From: Gigaspora rosea
Lineage: Eukaryota > Glomeromycota > Glomeromycetes > Diversisporales > Gigasporaceae
Reading direction: 5' to 3'
Length of the DNA: 64,000 bases
NCBI GenBank assembly: GCA_003550325.1
Contig: QKWP01000034.1
Span: 10,345 to 74,344 of the forward strand
Every line of letters begins with the position of its first letter. The first letter of the stretch is position 1. Shown piece after piece: positions 35,216 to 46,159 of the stretch. Made by a program: the position numbers and the translations under genes. The notes under the pieces are model-generated. The model was given only the letters and a program-made list of their open reading frames with translations. It did not search any database and was not told the DNA's origin.

Positions 35216-35501
35216 AATAAAAATATGCACTTCCACATTATATCGATTTTCTGTAATCTTTGTACTCTTAAAATAATTGGCACACAACTAATATATAAAT
35301 TAAAATTTACCTTATTCAAATTACCGGTACATACGTATTACTATTTTGATCAGAATATTGTATGACTAATTACATAATTACTGCCACTAGTTGTTTAGTT
35401 GATTAATATAGACAACTAGTTAGTTGACAACTAACGATAATTGTAATCGAACTAGTTGATAATAAATCGATTAGTTGATTAAAAAATTTTTAAATCAGTT
35501 A

Positions 35502-35647
35502 GGGCAGTGTCATTAATCACCTGATTATTTTTTATCAGAGGCCTACCCCCCTCTCTCTTCCTCAATATATAAATAGTCAGGTTCTTATATATAATTTCAA
35601 CCTTTTTTATCCCCCTCTAAAAAATCATCTGATTTTTGTTACTCCCC
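35502..35647 (+). mobile_element. MITE family A, copy 2
   Basis: From GGGCAGTGTCATTAATCACC to GATTTTTGTTACTCCCC, flanked by TTA (35499-35501 and 35648-35650). The right TTA is also the left target of the next element. Confidence 0.9.
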
Positions 35648-35650
35648 TTA

Positions 35651-35950
35651 GGGCGCTGACAGATATTATGTAAGGGCAGTGTCATTAATCACCTAATTAT
35701 TTTTTATCAGAGGCCTACCCCCCTCCCTTTTTCTTAATATATAAATAGTCAGGTTCTTATATATAATTTCAACTTTTTTTACCCCCCTCCCCCCCTAAAA
35801 AATCACCTGATTTTTGTTACTCCCCTAATATTTTTAGGGGGGTAGGGGGTTAGCTGGGTATAATATACTATATATATACTTCATATATGATGTGGGGGGA
35901 GGGGGTAACCCCCTTAATAAAAAAATATTACGTAATATATGTCAGCGCCC
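35651..35950 (+). mobile_element. MITE family B (TWA target) containing a nested family A copy
   Basis: The ends are GGGCGCTGACAGATATTATG and, inverted, GGGCGCTGACATATATTACG, flanked by TTA (35648-35650 and 35951-35953). Without the nested MITE it is about 145 bp. Confidence 0.85.
35674..35825 (+). mobile_element. MITE family A, copy 3, nested in MITE B
   Basis: Same ends as the other family A copies, flanked by TAA at 35671-35673 and 35826-35828. It lies inside the left arm of MITE B and so inserted after it. Confidence 0.9.
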
Positions 35951-35959
35951 TTATAGTGC

Positions 35960-38180
35960 CAGCGGTTTTAAATCTCCATAAAAAATAGCTTTACAAAAAA
36001 TACTACTCCTCTTTCAAAAATTTATAAAATGTAAAACTAATCTACAAGTTTTGTTCTTTATGACCTAAAGAATAAAACTTGTGGTTTAGATTTCAATTTA
36101 AAGCTAAATTAGTAGAGCAGTAGGCTTTTAAAAATTGACAATTTATTAGTAAATTGTAAAAATGTGAACATATATTTTTAATTTAACTCAATCAGAATGC
36201 AGCATTATGGTCATGTGACACTACTTTTTGGGTTGTTAAAAAAAATTTTGGCCTCTAAAAAAAAAAAAAAGAGAAAAGCATTATCACTATTTACTATTTA
36301 TTATTTACTATTTAACAGAAAAAATAAATAAATAAAATCTCTCTTTAAAAAAAAAATAAAAATACTTTCTAAATAAAAAGTAAAAGTCACTTCCTAAAAA
36401 AAAAAAAAAAAAAAAAAAAANTTTTGATTGGATATACTTATATCACATGACTTTTTAACAAAGTGAACAAAGTCACGTAATTGGAGGTTTAAAGCCACTG
36501 GCACCATAATTGGAAAGTTGACAACTATTCAATTTTAACTTTTAGGAAGTTAAAGCTTTAAAAAAAGAGAAATAGCTATCACAGCAGGTTGTATTTGGGC
36601 TTCATTGAAGTTGAGTAAGTTTTTATTAGATATAAGCAAGTTTAGAGTATATAGTAATATAGAAGTAAACTTAAGCATATATATGCTATTCTTTGTAATA
36701 AAGGCAGAGCCACTAGTTATAAAAAAAAAAAAAAATTAATAATTTTTGTTTAAACAAATAGCAAATATTTTTATTGATATAGATAATATATTTGCAAAAT
36801 TTTAAAACTACTTTTTTGATTTAATCTTTTACAAATAGCAATTGTTTTTTTGAATTTGAGATTTGTTTTGTTTTGCTAGCAAGCATAGTGAAAAATTGGT
36901 TTGTTATTAAATAATTGGTTATAATAAGTAAGAGTAAATTCAAAAATAATTTTTAGAAAAACTATCTTTTTAATCTACTTTTAGCTAATAACTAGACATG
37001 TACTATAGATATTAAAATATTCTATACACTTAATTATAGTTAAAAGTAAGTTTAAAAAACTATTGTTGTAAAAACTCACTTTGTAATAAATTCTAATAGC
37101 CAATAATTCTCGATCATGATTGGCTAATTTTTGAATCAAACCAAATTAGTAGATAAATATATATAATTTGTAATTATTTATATTAGATGTCCAATTAATT
37201 TGATTGGTTAATGATTATATTTATTGTTTATTTTATTAACCAATCAAATTGAATACTGCTATGCTTGTAATATCCTCTTTAGAAAAGTTTAGAAACTCAA
37301 TTTTATTGGAAATGCAATTTAAAAGAACCTGCAGGTCAATAGTGTAAGTGGTTATATTATGCTCCCAGGTCTTCAAATGCAAAGTCACCGTTTCAAGCTG
37401 TACTAAAAAACAAGAAAAAAACTATATAAGATTATGAGACAGACTAGCTAAACCAGATTGCTAGAAACACAGTTGAAAAATCTTAACTACAGGTAGTGCA
37501 ATCTATATAACACTATGAAAACTTTTTAGCATAATAGAATCAACATTAAATACCTCTGGTAAAAATCCGGTTGCAAAAATTAAATACTTCCAGCAAAATT
37601 TTGGTCAAATTTGAATACCTTTGGAAAAATTTCAGTCAAAATACTTGAACAGTTCTGGTTAAATCCACTGATTGTAAATAGGTTAGCCAATTAAATCTAG
37701 TTAGAAAAAATAGAATAGAATCATTACTATAATAGTATATGCATATAGATATGTAGGGAACCCTGCTAGGACCCCAAAATATAAATAAATAGGTCAGGTT
37801 AATTATAAAATTACCAAAAATAAAAAGATCTGCAAAACCTTAAAAATAAGTAAAAAATTACTATAAATAGTAAAGATCTGTATAAAAAACACCAAAAATA
37901 AGCTATATATATTTCATAGTCCTACTTTGCTAATTAGAAAGGCACTATTAATTAATATTGACATTAATAAAAAAGCACTAACAGCACCTCTAGCATAATA
38001 AGACTAGAGTAATTAAAAAAACCTCAATTTTATATCTTTATTATACTATACAACAAAGTTCATATATTTGATTGGTTAACAACTTTTCTATACCAATCTA
38101 TTTGCAGATTCTTGTCTTAAAAATACATTTAGCTTCTGATTTATTAATATTCTAGCAGATAATAAAATGAAATCTTGAAT
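35960..38180. other. Gene-free AT-rich tract, with a poly-A / N assembly join
   Basis: No protein-coding region is supported. An A-run ends at an N (36421), probably a sequencing or scaffolding break. TATTTACTATTTA microsatellite lies near 36285-36320. Confidence 0.5.
37333..37405 (+). tRNA. tRNA-like relic (A and B box), possibly a SINE head
   Basis: TAGTGTAAGTGGTTA (from 37340) fits a polymerase III A box and D arm. GTCACCGTTTCAAGCTG (37384-37400) fits a T arm and B box about 50 bp downstream. The acceptor stem does not pair and the anticodon arm is unclear, so this is a decayed tRNA or the tRNA-derived head of a SINE rather than a working gene. Confidence 0.35.
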
Positions 38181-38188
38181 TAGATTTA

Positions 38189-38341
38189 GGGAAGTAACAA
38201 AAATCAGATGATTTTTTAGAGGGGGAGGGGGGTAAAAAAAGTTGAAATTATATATAAGAGCCTGACTATTTATATATTGAGGAAAAGGGAGGGAGGGTAG
38301 GCCTCTGATAAAAAATAATCAGGTGATTAATGATACTGCCC
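38189..38341 (-). mobile_element. MITE family A, copy 4 (inverted)
   Basis: Reverse complement of the other copies, from GGGAAGTAACAAAAATCAGA to GATTAATGATACTGCCC, flanked by TTA (38186-38188 and 38342-38344). Confidence 0.9.
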
Positions 38342-38699
38342 TTATTACAAATATTAAATATTATATAATGTATTTCAATCAAAATCAGATAAAATTTTTT
38401 AATATTACAATAAAAAAAACATTTTTTACTATTACTTAAGGGTAGGGTGAACGTAGATCATTTTTCATATAAAATCAGGTGCAAAAATTTTTTGAGTAAT
38501 ATACCATTACACAAATGGAAATAGAATCTTCCATTATATCTGATATACAATACGTACGTACGTACAGTACGAACTGTACATACTACGATCCTAGCTAGAG
38601 ACAACTTACTTTTGCGCTATGATCTAAGTAACTTGGAAGGTTATATAACTGGTACAATAATTAGGTTTTATTGTATTTTTTATTTTTTTTTATTTTTTT

Positions 38700-38934
38700 T
38701 GAAAATAATCACAGTTAATCAGGGGAAATCCCAGTCACGAATAAGTATACTCTCTTTTTTTTTTGCTTGTACTGTACTTTTTTTTTGTTTGTACTGTACT
38801 TACTTTTTACCTGTACTGTACTTTTTTTTCTTACAAATAAGATTTTTTCTTCTTTTTTTATATATAGTATTGCTGTCGTTATCCGCTTTGTCACCTAGTG
38901 TTGTTACTTTGTCGCTTCCGTGTTGTATTCATTA
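38700..38934. repeat. TGTACTGTACTT minisatellite and 37-bp GTGTTGTTACTTTGTCGC repeat
   Basis: TGTACTGTACTT recurs three times (38766-38825). A 37-bp unit GTGTTGTTACTTTGTCGCTT...ATTCATTA lies immediately before the MITE at 38935 and reappears directly after it (39785-39825). The MITE therefore landed in a tandem repeat. Confidence 0.65.
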
Positions 38935-39781
38935 GGGGGCATCCATAAATAATGTTATGTTTGGGGGTCCCCCAAAATATAACGATTTTTCACTATGTAG
39001 GAGGGGTCCCCCCAACGGGAGCGGGTCAAAATCCCGACAAACAGAATCCCGACAGGTCATAATCCCGACAAAAAAATCTTGACAATAAAAATCCTGACAA
39101 TCCCGACAACAAAGAAATCATTAAATTTATTTAAGTTAGGTTAGGGTTAGGTGAGTACCTAGGATAGGGTTAGGGTGAGCGCCTGGGCTAGGGTTTGGTT
39201 TAGTTGATTTTATAGTAAAGTTGCTCAAGAAAAGCTTTTTTTGATTGTCAGGATTTTTGACTGTCAGGATTTTTTTGTCGGGATTATGACCTGTCGGGAT
39301 TTTGTTTGTCGGGATTTTGACCCAAACCCCCTCAACATAACGCAATTTTTTTATTAAAATTTGTCTAAAACTTGATCTAGTGGTCCAAATAGGATGATTT
39401 TGGTACCATTCGAATCAGCTCGAGGAGAGGATTCGAATGGTATCAATTTCATTTGATTTGGAGCACTGGGTCACGTTTTATTAACAAAATATTATTGGTT
39501 ATTATGTTTTCTTATAAAATTACTATAAAATCAATAGTATTTCGTTAATAAAACGTGATCCAGTAATCCAAATGAAATGATTTTGGTACCATTAGATTCG
39601 TCTCATAGAGACGAATCGAATGGTACCAAAATAATCCAGATTGGACTACTGGATCATAATATATTCAAGTTTTTGTAAAATTTTATATATAAATATACGG
39701 ATTTTGAAAAATTTTTTTATATAGTAGGGGGGGTCCAGCGCTACTATGAGGGGGTACATAACGTTATTTATGGATGCCCCC
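38935..39781 (+). mobile_element. MITE family D with a nested 0.3 kb insertion
   Basis: The ends are GGGGGCATCCATAAATAATG and, inverted, GGGGGCATCCATAAATAACG, flanked by TTA (38932-38934 and 39782-39784). The interior modules (GGTACCATTCGA, CTCGAGGAGAGGATTCGAAT) are those of the family. The insertion lies at about 39023-39323. Confidence 0.9.
39023..39323. mobile_element. Inverted-repeat element I with TCCCGACA subterminal repeats
   Basis: Arms of about 90 bp: GGGTCAAAATCCCGACAAAC at the left and the exact inverse GTTTGTCGGGATTTTGACCC at the right, with TCCCGACA repeated several times per arm. The centre holds TTAGGTTAGGGTTAGG-like words (39136-39195). It is nested in MITE D, and no target duplication is clear. 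Confidence 0.85.
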
Positions 39782-39784
39782 TTA

Positions 39785-40435
39785 GTGGTGTTGTTACTTT
39801 GTCGCTTTCGTGTTGCATTCATTAGTGTGGTGTTGTGTCGCATTTTCTTATCATGTTGCAGTTTGCTAGTACACTGTTGTGTTGCATTATTAGCTCACAT
39901 TGTGTTGGTTTCGCGTACTATATTGTGTCGTGCCGCATTTCAACAGTGTCGTCATACTGTTGATAATTTGGCATTTCGCTTGTCCTTCCTTAGTGTTGTA
40001 GGTCGTTAAAATTAAAATGTAGAGTGGGTTAGGGTTAGATAGAGTATAAGAGTTAGGATTATATTTAGATACTTATGTGGGTTTAGTTTAGTTGGAGATT
40101 AGGGTTAGGTTAGTATTAGGTAATAAAGTAAATTGGTATTGCGGAGCAGATGTTCATTATTAATCATGTTTGTGGTTTTTGTAATAAAATGGTTTTGCAC
40201 ATTATAAAAATGAAATAAATACGAAATAATACTACAGTATATGAAATAATGATAAATAAATTATGAAATAAAATATAAATGATATTATATCTGATTTCAG
40301 ATAAAAATAAGTGACGCATTTACTTCAAAATATGTGATTCTATAAATTCTATATTTTGTAAAGTATATGCTTATTTACATAATCGCTTACTGGTAGATAT
40401 TTATCAAAAAAAAGCAGTTTCATAATTAACAAATA
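39785..40435. repeat. GTGTTG/TTGTCGC-rich and TTAGGG-like tract
   Basis: A G/T-rich irregular minisatellite (39785-39995) produces a spurious Cys/Val-rich frame. It is followed by degenerate GGTTAGGGTTAG words (40020-40110). No gene is supported through 41798. Confidence 0.5.
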
Positions 40436-41459
40436 AGTGACGTATTTTAAAAATAAGGAATTTTTTAAATAGTAATTTACTATGTTGCTGAATTATAAAT
40501 CGGAAAAATAAAATAAAATATTTTTCTCTTTTTTGCTTGTTTTTTATCGCTATATCTATATGTATAATGAGTCTAGTGCAGTGTAATCAATTTTGATTGG
40601 ATGATCATTTATTCTAGAACATTGAACGAATAAAAAAATTTTTGTACTACTTAGGCAAATTTTACAATATACACATATAGGTTTTTTTAAAATGGTACAA
40701 TGGCTTAAAGTTTACTACCATAAATAGAAGGATTTGACCTACACGCCACAAATTTTTAGCTAAAATTGATCGCTATTTAAAAAAGTTTTATCAGTGGTGT
40801 ATTGTGAAACATAGGTAAAAAATTTTTTGCATGACGATCCTATATGAAAATGATCTACATTCACCCTACCCTTAAAACATTTTTTGTTATTTTTTCAGGT
40901 TTCTGGGTGAACATAGATCATTTTTAATAGTGATCGACCAATTAGGATTGTAAACAACATAGATTCAACCAATCAGAATTAGTAATTTTTGTGTGACCTA
41001 AAGAAACTTGGGGTCACCTAAGTTTTTTTTACCAATATGTAAAGGTAGATTTTTTTAAATAATATAGGGTTTAAAATTTTATTATAACAAATATGAAACT
41101 TCAAATTATATACCACAAAATTTTGAGGAATATTGGCTATAATTCTAAAAAGTTTTATTAGAAGCATATTTGCTTTCAATATAAAATTTTGCTTAGTATG
41201 AAAAGAATGTTTGTTCGTCCCCTGGCCCATGAATTAAAAATTGATGTTATTGCTATACAAAGCTCCTAAAATATATGTACCTTGACTAATTCTTTAATAC
41301 TGTGTGCTAATATTAATTGATTTAGTAAAATTTATTAAATATATATATTATTATTGATGGCAGAAACTTTATTAGTAAATTTGCAAATTTCTAATATAGA
41401 CTATGGAATAATCTAAAAATATCCAAATTATTCAAATTATTCCGAAATGAGCTGTTTTT

Positions 41460-41545
41460 TAAAAAAAAGATAACTTATGTAAATTACATGTAAGTTACAT
41501 AAAACTTACGTCAGTTAAAATAACTTACGTAAGTTACTCAACCCG
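41460..41545. repeat. ACTTACGTAAGT palindromic iterations
   Basis: Variants of TTACGTAAGTTAC repeat four or five times. The remaining stretch 40872-41798 shows no gene. Confidence 0.5.
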
Positions 41546-41798
41546 AGATGAATCTAATTTCCCCAATCTATGGTTTTTCATTTCTTTTTTCGATGCAAAA
41601 ATTATAAATATGAATTTTTTAACCTTTTATTTATTATTCGCTTAACTTGTTTTATCTATTAAATATTATAGTATAATTTTTTGTAACTTAGATATTAGTT
41701 AATATAAAAATATAATAAATACTATTGGCTGCATAGTGTCCTTATTATATATGTGTATCAGCTAACCCAAGAGATTCCTGAACTTGTTAACAAACAAT

Positions 41799-43459
41799 CT
41801 ACAGGAAATAGTCAGGTGCCGGTTTTTTTGCTGGTAACCCACGAACATCCTAGGTTTAAAACATAAATAAATAATGTCAATACTCGGTACCATACATTCA
41901 CTCAAAATTTCAAATAAATTATTTCCTAACTTGTGGTGCAGCCTCGAATATTTTGTAATTTTTGTTTAATTTATCGTCTAATTCTAAAATTGCGGCAACG
42001 TTTCCACATCTTCAAAAAAAAAAGAAATTTATAATATTAACAACAGCCATAAAAAAACAAGGATAAATAAAAGAATATACAAACCAATAAGTATAATTAC
42101 CTATAACAATAATTTGGAGCCGACCAAACGGTAACTATAGTGTTATTAAACATTAATTTGTAACCTTCCATTACCAATTGATGGGCTCTTGCAATTAAAT
42201 CTAGATTATTGTGTTGTAAAAACTAAGAATTTTATATATACAAGTATTTCTTAATAAATAGTACTAGAAAATAACACAAATTATAATATAAATATTTACC
42301 TGAGCAACGATATCACCACCAAATAAATAACCCGCACCACGAGGACTAATGCCCCATCCTTCAATGTCTAGAGAACCAAATACCATCATTTATGAGTATT
42401 GTTTAACAAGAATTTCGATATTATAACAATAAATTACCATCTGGATCAGACCATAATAGATCGCACATGGCACCGTCATGCGGAACTTCTTGCTTTCTAT
42501 CAATAGTACGAATCTACAAAAAAGAAAATTAATGCATTTAAATAAAGACGAAATTAATCATATATAACATATATACATATATATTACCTGATCTAATGAA
42601 CCAATTACAGGTGATAATCCACCATGCACACAAAATATTTTGTTTTCAATAATTGCAGATAAGCTCATGTAATCGAATATTTCACAGCAATGTCTCCATA
42701 CGTTTACAGATCCATATTTTCGAAGACATTCATCGTAAAATCCGTAAACTTGTGTAATTTGACGTGATTCGTGATTACCGCGTATCAATGTTATTCTATC
42801 TGGATATCGCACCTATAATATAAAAATGAAAATTAAAATCTCAATCAAAATTTTACTATACAATCTAGAAGAAATATTTGAATGATACCTTGAGAGCAAG
42901 CAGTAATAAAAACGTTTCTACGCTATAAAAGCCACGATCTACAAAGTCTCCTGAAGAGGAAAAAAAAACGCATGTAAATATAAACTAATACTAAATAAAA
43001 GGATCATTGTTTGAATTTGAAAAAGTTACCTAAAAACAGATAATTCGTATCCGGACAATCACCACCAACTTTAAACAATTCTTTAAGATCATAAAATTGC
43101 CCGTGTATGTCACCACATATCTAGCGAAAAATCTATTTTAATGAGAAATACTACAACATAAAGTACGGAATCACAAATCTTTATATAAAGGAAACAATGA
43201 GCTTACAGTTACGGGCGCGTCCACTCTTTGAACATTACTTTCTTCTATTAAAACTTCTCTAGCTTTGCGACAAAGTTCTTTTACTTCGTTTTCTGAAATC
43301 AATTCGCATTTACGGAGTTTTTCAATTTGTCTGTTGAAGATTGAGTTTACGATTAAAGTCAGAGAAAAAAGGTTGATTGAGTTTACGATTTAAGTCAGAA
43401 AAAAGTTGATGGAAGAGTTTAAAAAATACATCTTACCCATCGAGATCGCTCTGTCCCAT
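41799..43459 (-). CDS. PPP4C/PPH3: Serine/threonine protein phosphatase 4 catalytic subunit
   Basis: Ten exons, read on the minus strand: 43437-43459, 43207-43330, 43030-43120, 42889-42950, 42588-42812, 42438-42513, 42300-42367, 42101-42222, 41931-42009 and 41799-41849. All introns are GT-AG and short. The phases close exactly to 306 codons plus TAG, the usual length for this family. Metal-binding and catalytic motifs of PPP phosphatases are all present: [35 protein letters not shown] and [11 protein letters not shown]. The N-terminus ([37 protein letters not shown]) and the C-terminal KKPAPDYFL point to PP4 rather than PP2A or PP6. PP4 acts as a catalytic subunit with R2/R3 regulators, chiefly in DNA-damage recovery. 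The last exon is small and easily missed; without it the protein would end at APQVRK. Confidence 0.95.
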
Positions 43460-44713
43460 TACGTTTTATTAAAATTGATTTGAATAAACAGTAAAATAAT
43501 GAAAAGTAAATTAAAAAATTCAGTGATGGCTTCAACAAGCTTATATATTGGTTCTTGTTATTAAAAAAAAAAAAAAAAAGATTGGTTGTTTTAGGCCGAG
43601 GTGTTGAATTGAATTCTAGTTCGTATTGTGTGTTTTAGGGAAAAGCGATTGCGCCACACACTAAGTGTCACAACCTCGCTTATCACTTTCATTTTATGCA
43701 GCAAGTCAGCTAAATGCTTCGTAATTATCGTTATACGTTAAAGCTAGAAATTGCCGACGCGCACCTTGCATTTCGCGAATAAATCACATGACATGCCATT
43801 TTCGGCGAATAAATTAATTATAAGCTCGAAGAAATCGACACTCGATTAAAACCTTCTTTAAATGCGCTCGCAAAAAATGAATAACTTTATGTCTAACAAA
43901 ATCGGATCTCTGTTCCGATCTCCAGCATAATATAATAAAAAATTTAGGTCGGTTAATTACGACATCTCGGTTTTCGCCGGGGTATTTCCGACTATAAATT
44001 TGCTGGTTGGTCGAATATTATTGGTTATCTGTTATGTTTATACTTGCTATCCAAATCCTAGTTCACGTTCAATATTTTTATAACAATAATATATATATGC
44101 GTGTATATACACTATGTGTAATTTAAGAAATTTTCATATTGTAAAACTATATATTGTTAATAAAACCAATGAAACTCTTAAAGTGGTCCGTCCGGCAAGC
44201 TTTTTTTTAATTACGAAAGTTTTATGTCAATAAAATTTTGGATTAAAAAACAGCTACGTAATTAATTTTATATGGCCTACTATTCAGATGAGTAATTACT
44301 ATATAAGTTATATATACAGATATGCAGGCTCTAAAAAATTTAACTAGCTTTGTTTCATTCTGAAATATTTATTAACTTGATTTGGACCTTAGAACTCGTG
44401 AATTACTTCGTTTATAGGCGATAAACGAACCTTGTGGACATTATAGTTATATGTATTGAATAAGTTCCAAATTCGACTTGATTTTCGATTTTTTTATTGA
44501 AATGCCGTAAATTGAAATAATGCCTAGGATAACGCGCATACCCGTTATTTTATATAATACCAGTAATTCTAGACCGTTATATTTTATGGCAAACTACAGA
44601 ACTAAGCAATATTACAACTATATATTTTGCATATTTAGGCCACGCACATAAATAAAATTGGTTCTCATAACCCGGCCGGGTGAATTTTTTTAAAAAAATC
44701 AAATGTTATTTTA
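43460..44713. promoter_or_regulatory. Upstream region of the PP4 gene, no other gene seen
   Basis: This holds the presumed promoter of the phosphatase, with an A-run at 43564-43579 and mixed-composition sequence to about 44000. No TATA element can be singled out, because the whole region is AT-rich. No divergent gene is supported. Confidence 0.35.
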
Positions 44714-44888
44714 TATTATAGCTGTTTTCATTATTTTTGGGACATTTGAAAAATAGTTGTTAACCGAATCGATAAGTTTTTGTCGTCAGCCGACGGCAGT
44801 AATTTATTGACACCGACTCGGTAACTTATCGATTCGGCCGTCAAAAAATTTTTCAAATGTCCCAAAAATAATGAAAACAGCTGTAATA
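44714..44888. mobile_element. 175-bp MITE with AGCTGTTTTCATTATTTTTG ends
   Basis: The left TATTATAGCTGTTTTCATTA and the inverted right TATTACAGCTGTTTTCATTA match over about 45 bp (through GGGACATTTGAAAAA). The interior has inverted CGAATCGATAAG words. The flanking duplication is uncertain (TA or TATTA). Confidence 0.85.
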
Positions 44889-45030
44889 TATATAGTTTTT
44901 AAGATTACTATACATATTTTTATATAAAGAGGTTTTAGTATTTAAAAAATTTATATAACATTTTTTAGATTAATTATAACAATAACATCCGGGTGCCGGG
45001 TGCCCTTGGTTGGTTTTAAGATGTTACGAG

Positions 45031-45716
45031 CAGTGTTTAAAATTTGATGTTCTCATGTTCTCATGAGAACACTAAATTTTTTTTAAGAACATTAATATTT
45101 AAAATAATGTTCTCTTATTTGAGAACATTTTGTACTGATAAAATGTTCTCAAAATATTATTAGCTTTAGTTTTTTTTTATATATTTGAAGAAAAGATTTA
45201 TAGTTGCAAAAAGTTAAATAAACATATTAAATGATCAATTCAACCAATTTAAATGTTCTAAGTACTATTAAAATCAGAAAGCCTTTGTTTATAACTTTAC
45301 TTAAAAGTCCAAGATAGGTTGATACAATAAAAATATATACATATTGAAAAAAATAAAATTCTATATAATGAGAACATTAAAAATTTTTTGAGAACATTAA
45401 TGCTCTAAATTTAGTTCATTTGAGAACATAATTTTGGATTTGAATTTTAAACACTAGTCCCAACCATGCCCTAATAGAAAAGACCCACCGTAACTAAAGT
45501 ATTCGTCACCCATCATATTCCCAATGAAACCTCAAAAGAAACATTAAAGCGTATTGAGTTTGATTCTGAAAAAGGAAAAGTTGACCTCGAACTCCTTCAA
45601 AAATTAGTTGCCGCATGTGATNATATAATGAGAACATTAAAAATTTTTTGAGAACATTAATGCTCTAAATTTAGTTCATTTGAGAACATAATTTTGGATT
45701 TGAATTTTAAACACTG
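45031..45716. mobile_element. hAT-type non-autonomous element, interrupted by an assembly join
   Basis: The left end CAGTGTTTAAAATTTGATGT and the inverted right end CAGTGTTTAAAATTCAAATC are flanked by a perfect 8-bp duplication GTTACGAG (45023-45030 and 45717-45724), diagnostic of hAT. Subterminal TGTTCTCA/TGAGAACA words are frequent. The right part of the element (about 95 bp) is present twice, at 45364-45457 and 45623-45716, either side of a foreign-looking segment and an N at 45622. Confidence 0.9.
45465..45621 (+). pseudogene. Exon fragment, possibly D-2-hydroxyacid dehydrogenase-like, probably misplaced
   Basis: After CCCTAATAG (a plausible acceptor) an open frame reads RPTVTKVFVTHHIPNETSKE, then TLKRIEFDSEKGKVDLELLQ and KLVAACD, up to the N. 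Its composition is clearly protein-like. 'KVFVT--IP' followed by a D-rich helix resembles the N-terminus of glyoxylate/hydroxyacid reductases, but the fragment is too short to be sure. It lies between duplicated ends of a hAT MITE whose target duplication closes only outside it. It was therefore most likely joined from another locus where a copy of the same MITE adjoins a gene. Confidence 0.35.
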
Positions 45717-45904
45717 GTTACGAGAACCAATTAATTTTATTTGCATGGCCTTATAACCATTTTTTAGTTAAAGCAAAGTTGTTTTTTTTTTGATGACGTA
45801 CTAATAAGTGTCCAAATAAGCCAGCATAAAGTTGCTTATTACACCCATGAGAGCTGTGGCTTATTACTCAATAGATACGCGTGTTAATATATACAATAAT
45901 ATAT

Positions 45905-46155
45905 GGGGGTGAGTCAGTAGAAAAGGAACAAATCATTTTTAATAAAATTTTTTTAATTTTTAAATTAAAATATTTTGACAACTATTTAATCAAATTTGCT
46001 AAAAAAATTTTTATTTTAATCTTAAAATTATAAGTTATAGAATTAAAATAAAAAAAATTTATTAAATTTATTAAAATAGTTGTTAAGATATTTATGCTTA
46101 AAGTCAAGAAAACTTTTACTTAGAAAAAATTTGACCCTTTTCTACTGACTCACCC
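45905..46155. mobile_element. ~250-bp foldback MITE
   Basis: The ends are GGGGGTGAGTCAGTAGAAAA and, inverted, GGGTGAGTCAGTAGAAAAGG. Inversion continues to the centre (TTGACAACTATTT / AAATAGTTGTTAA). ATAT-rich sequence flanks both sides, consistent with a TA-rich target. Confidence 0.85.
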
Positions 46156-46159
46156 ATAT

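Larger units (their letters stand above)
38440..40871. mobile_element. 2.4 kb element with ~60-bp inverted ends, hosting nested insertions
   Basis: The left end GGGTAGGGTGAACGTAGATC and the inverted right end GGGTAGGGTGAATGTAGATC match over about 60 bp, including TGCAAAAAATTTTTT. TTAA borders both ends, so the target is TTA/TAA as in the other families, or a piggyBac-like TTAA. The interior carries minisatellites, MITE D and element I. No transposase is visible. A partial related end (GGGTGAACATAGATCATTTT) lies just outside at 40913. Confidence 0.75.
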
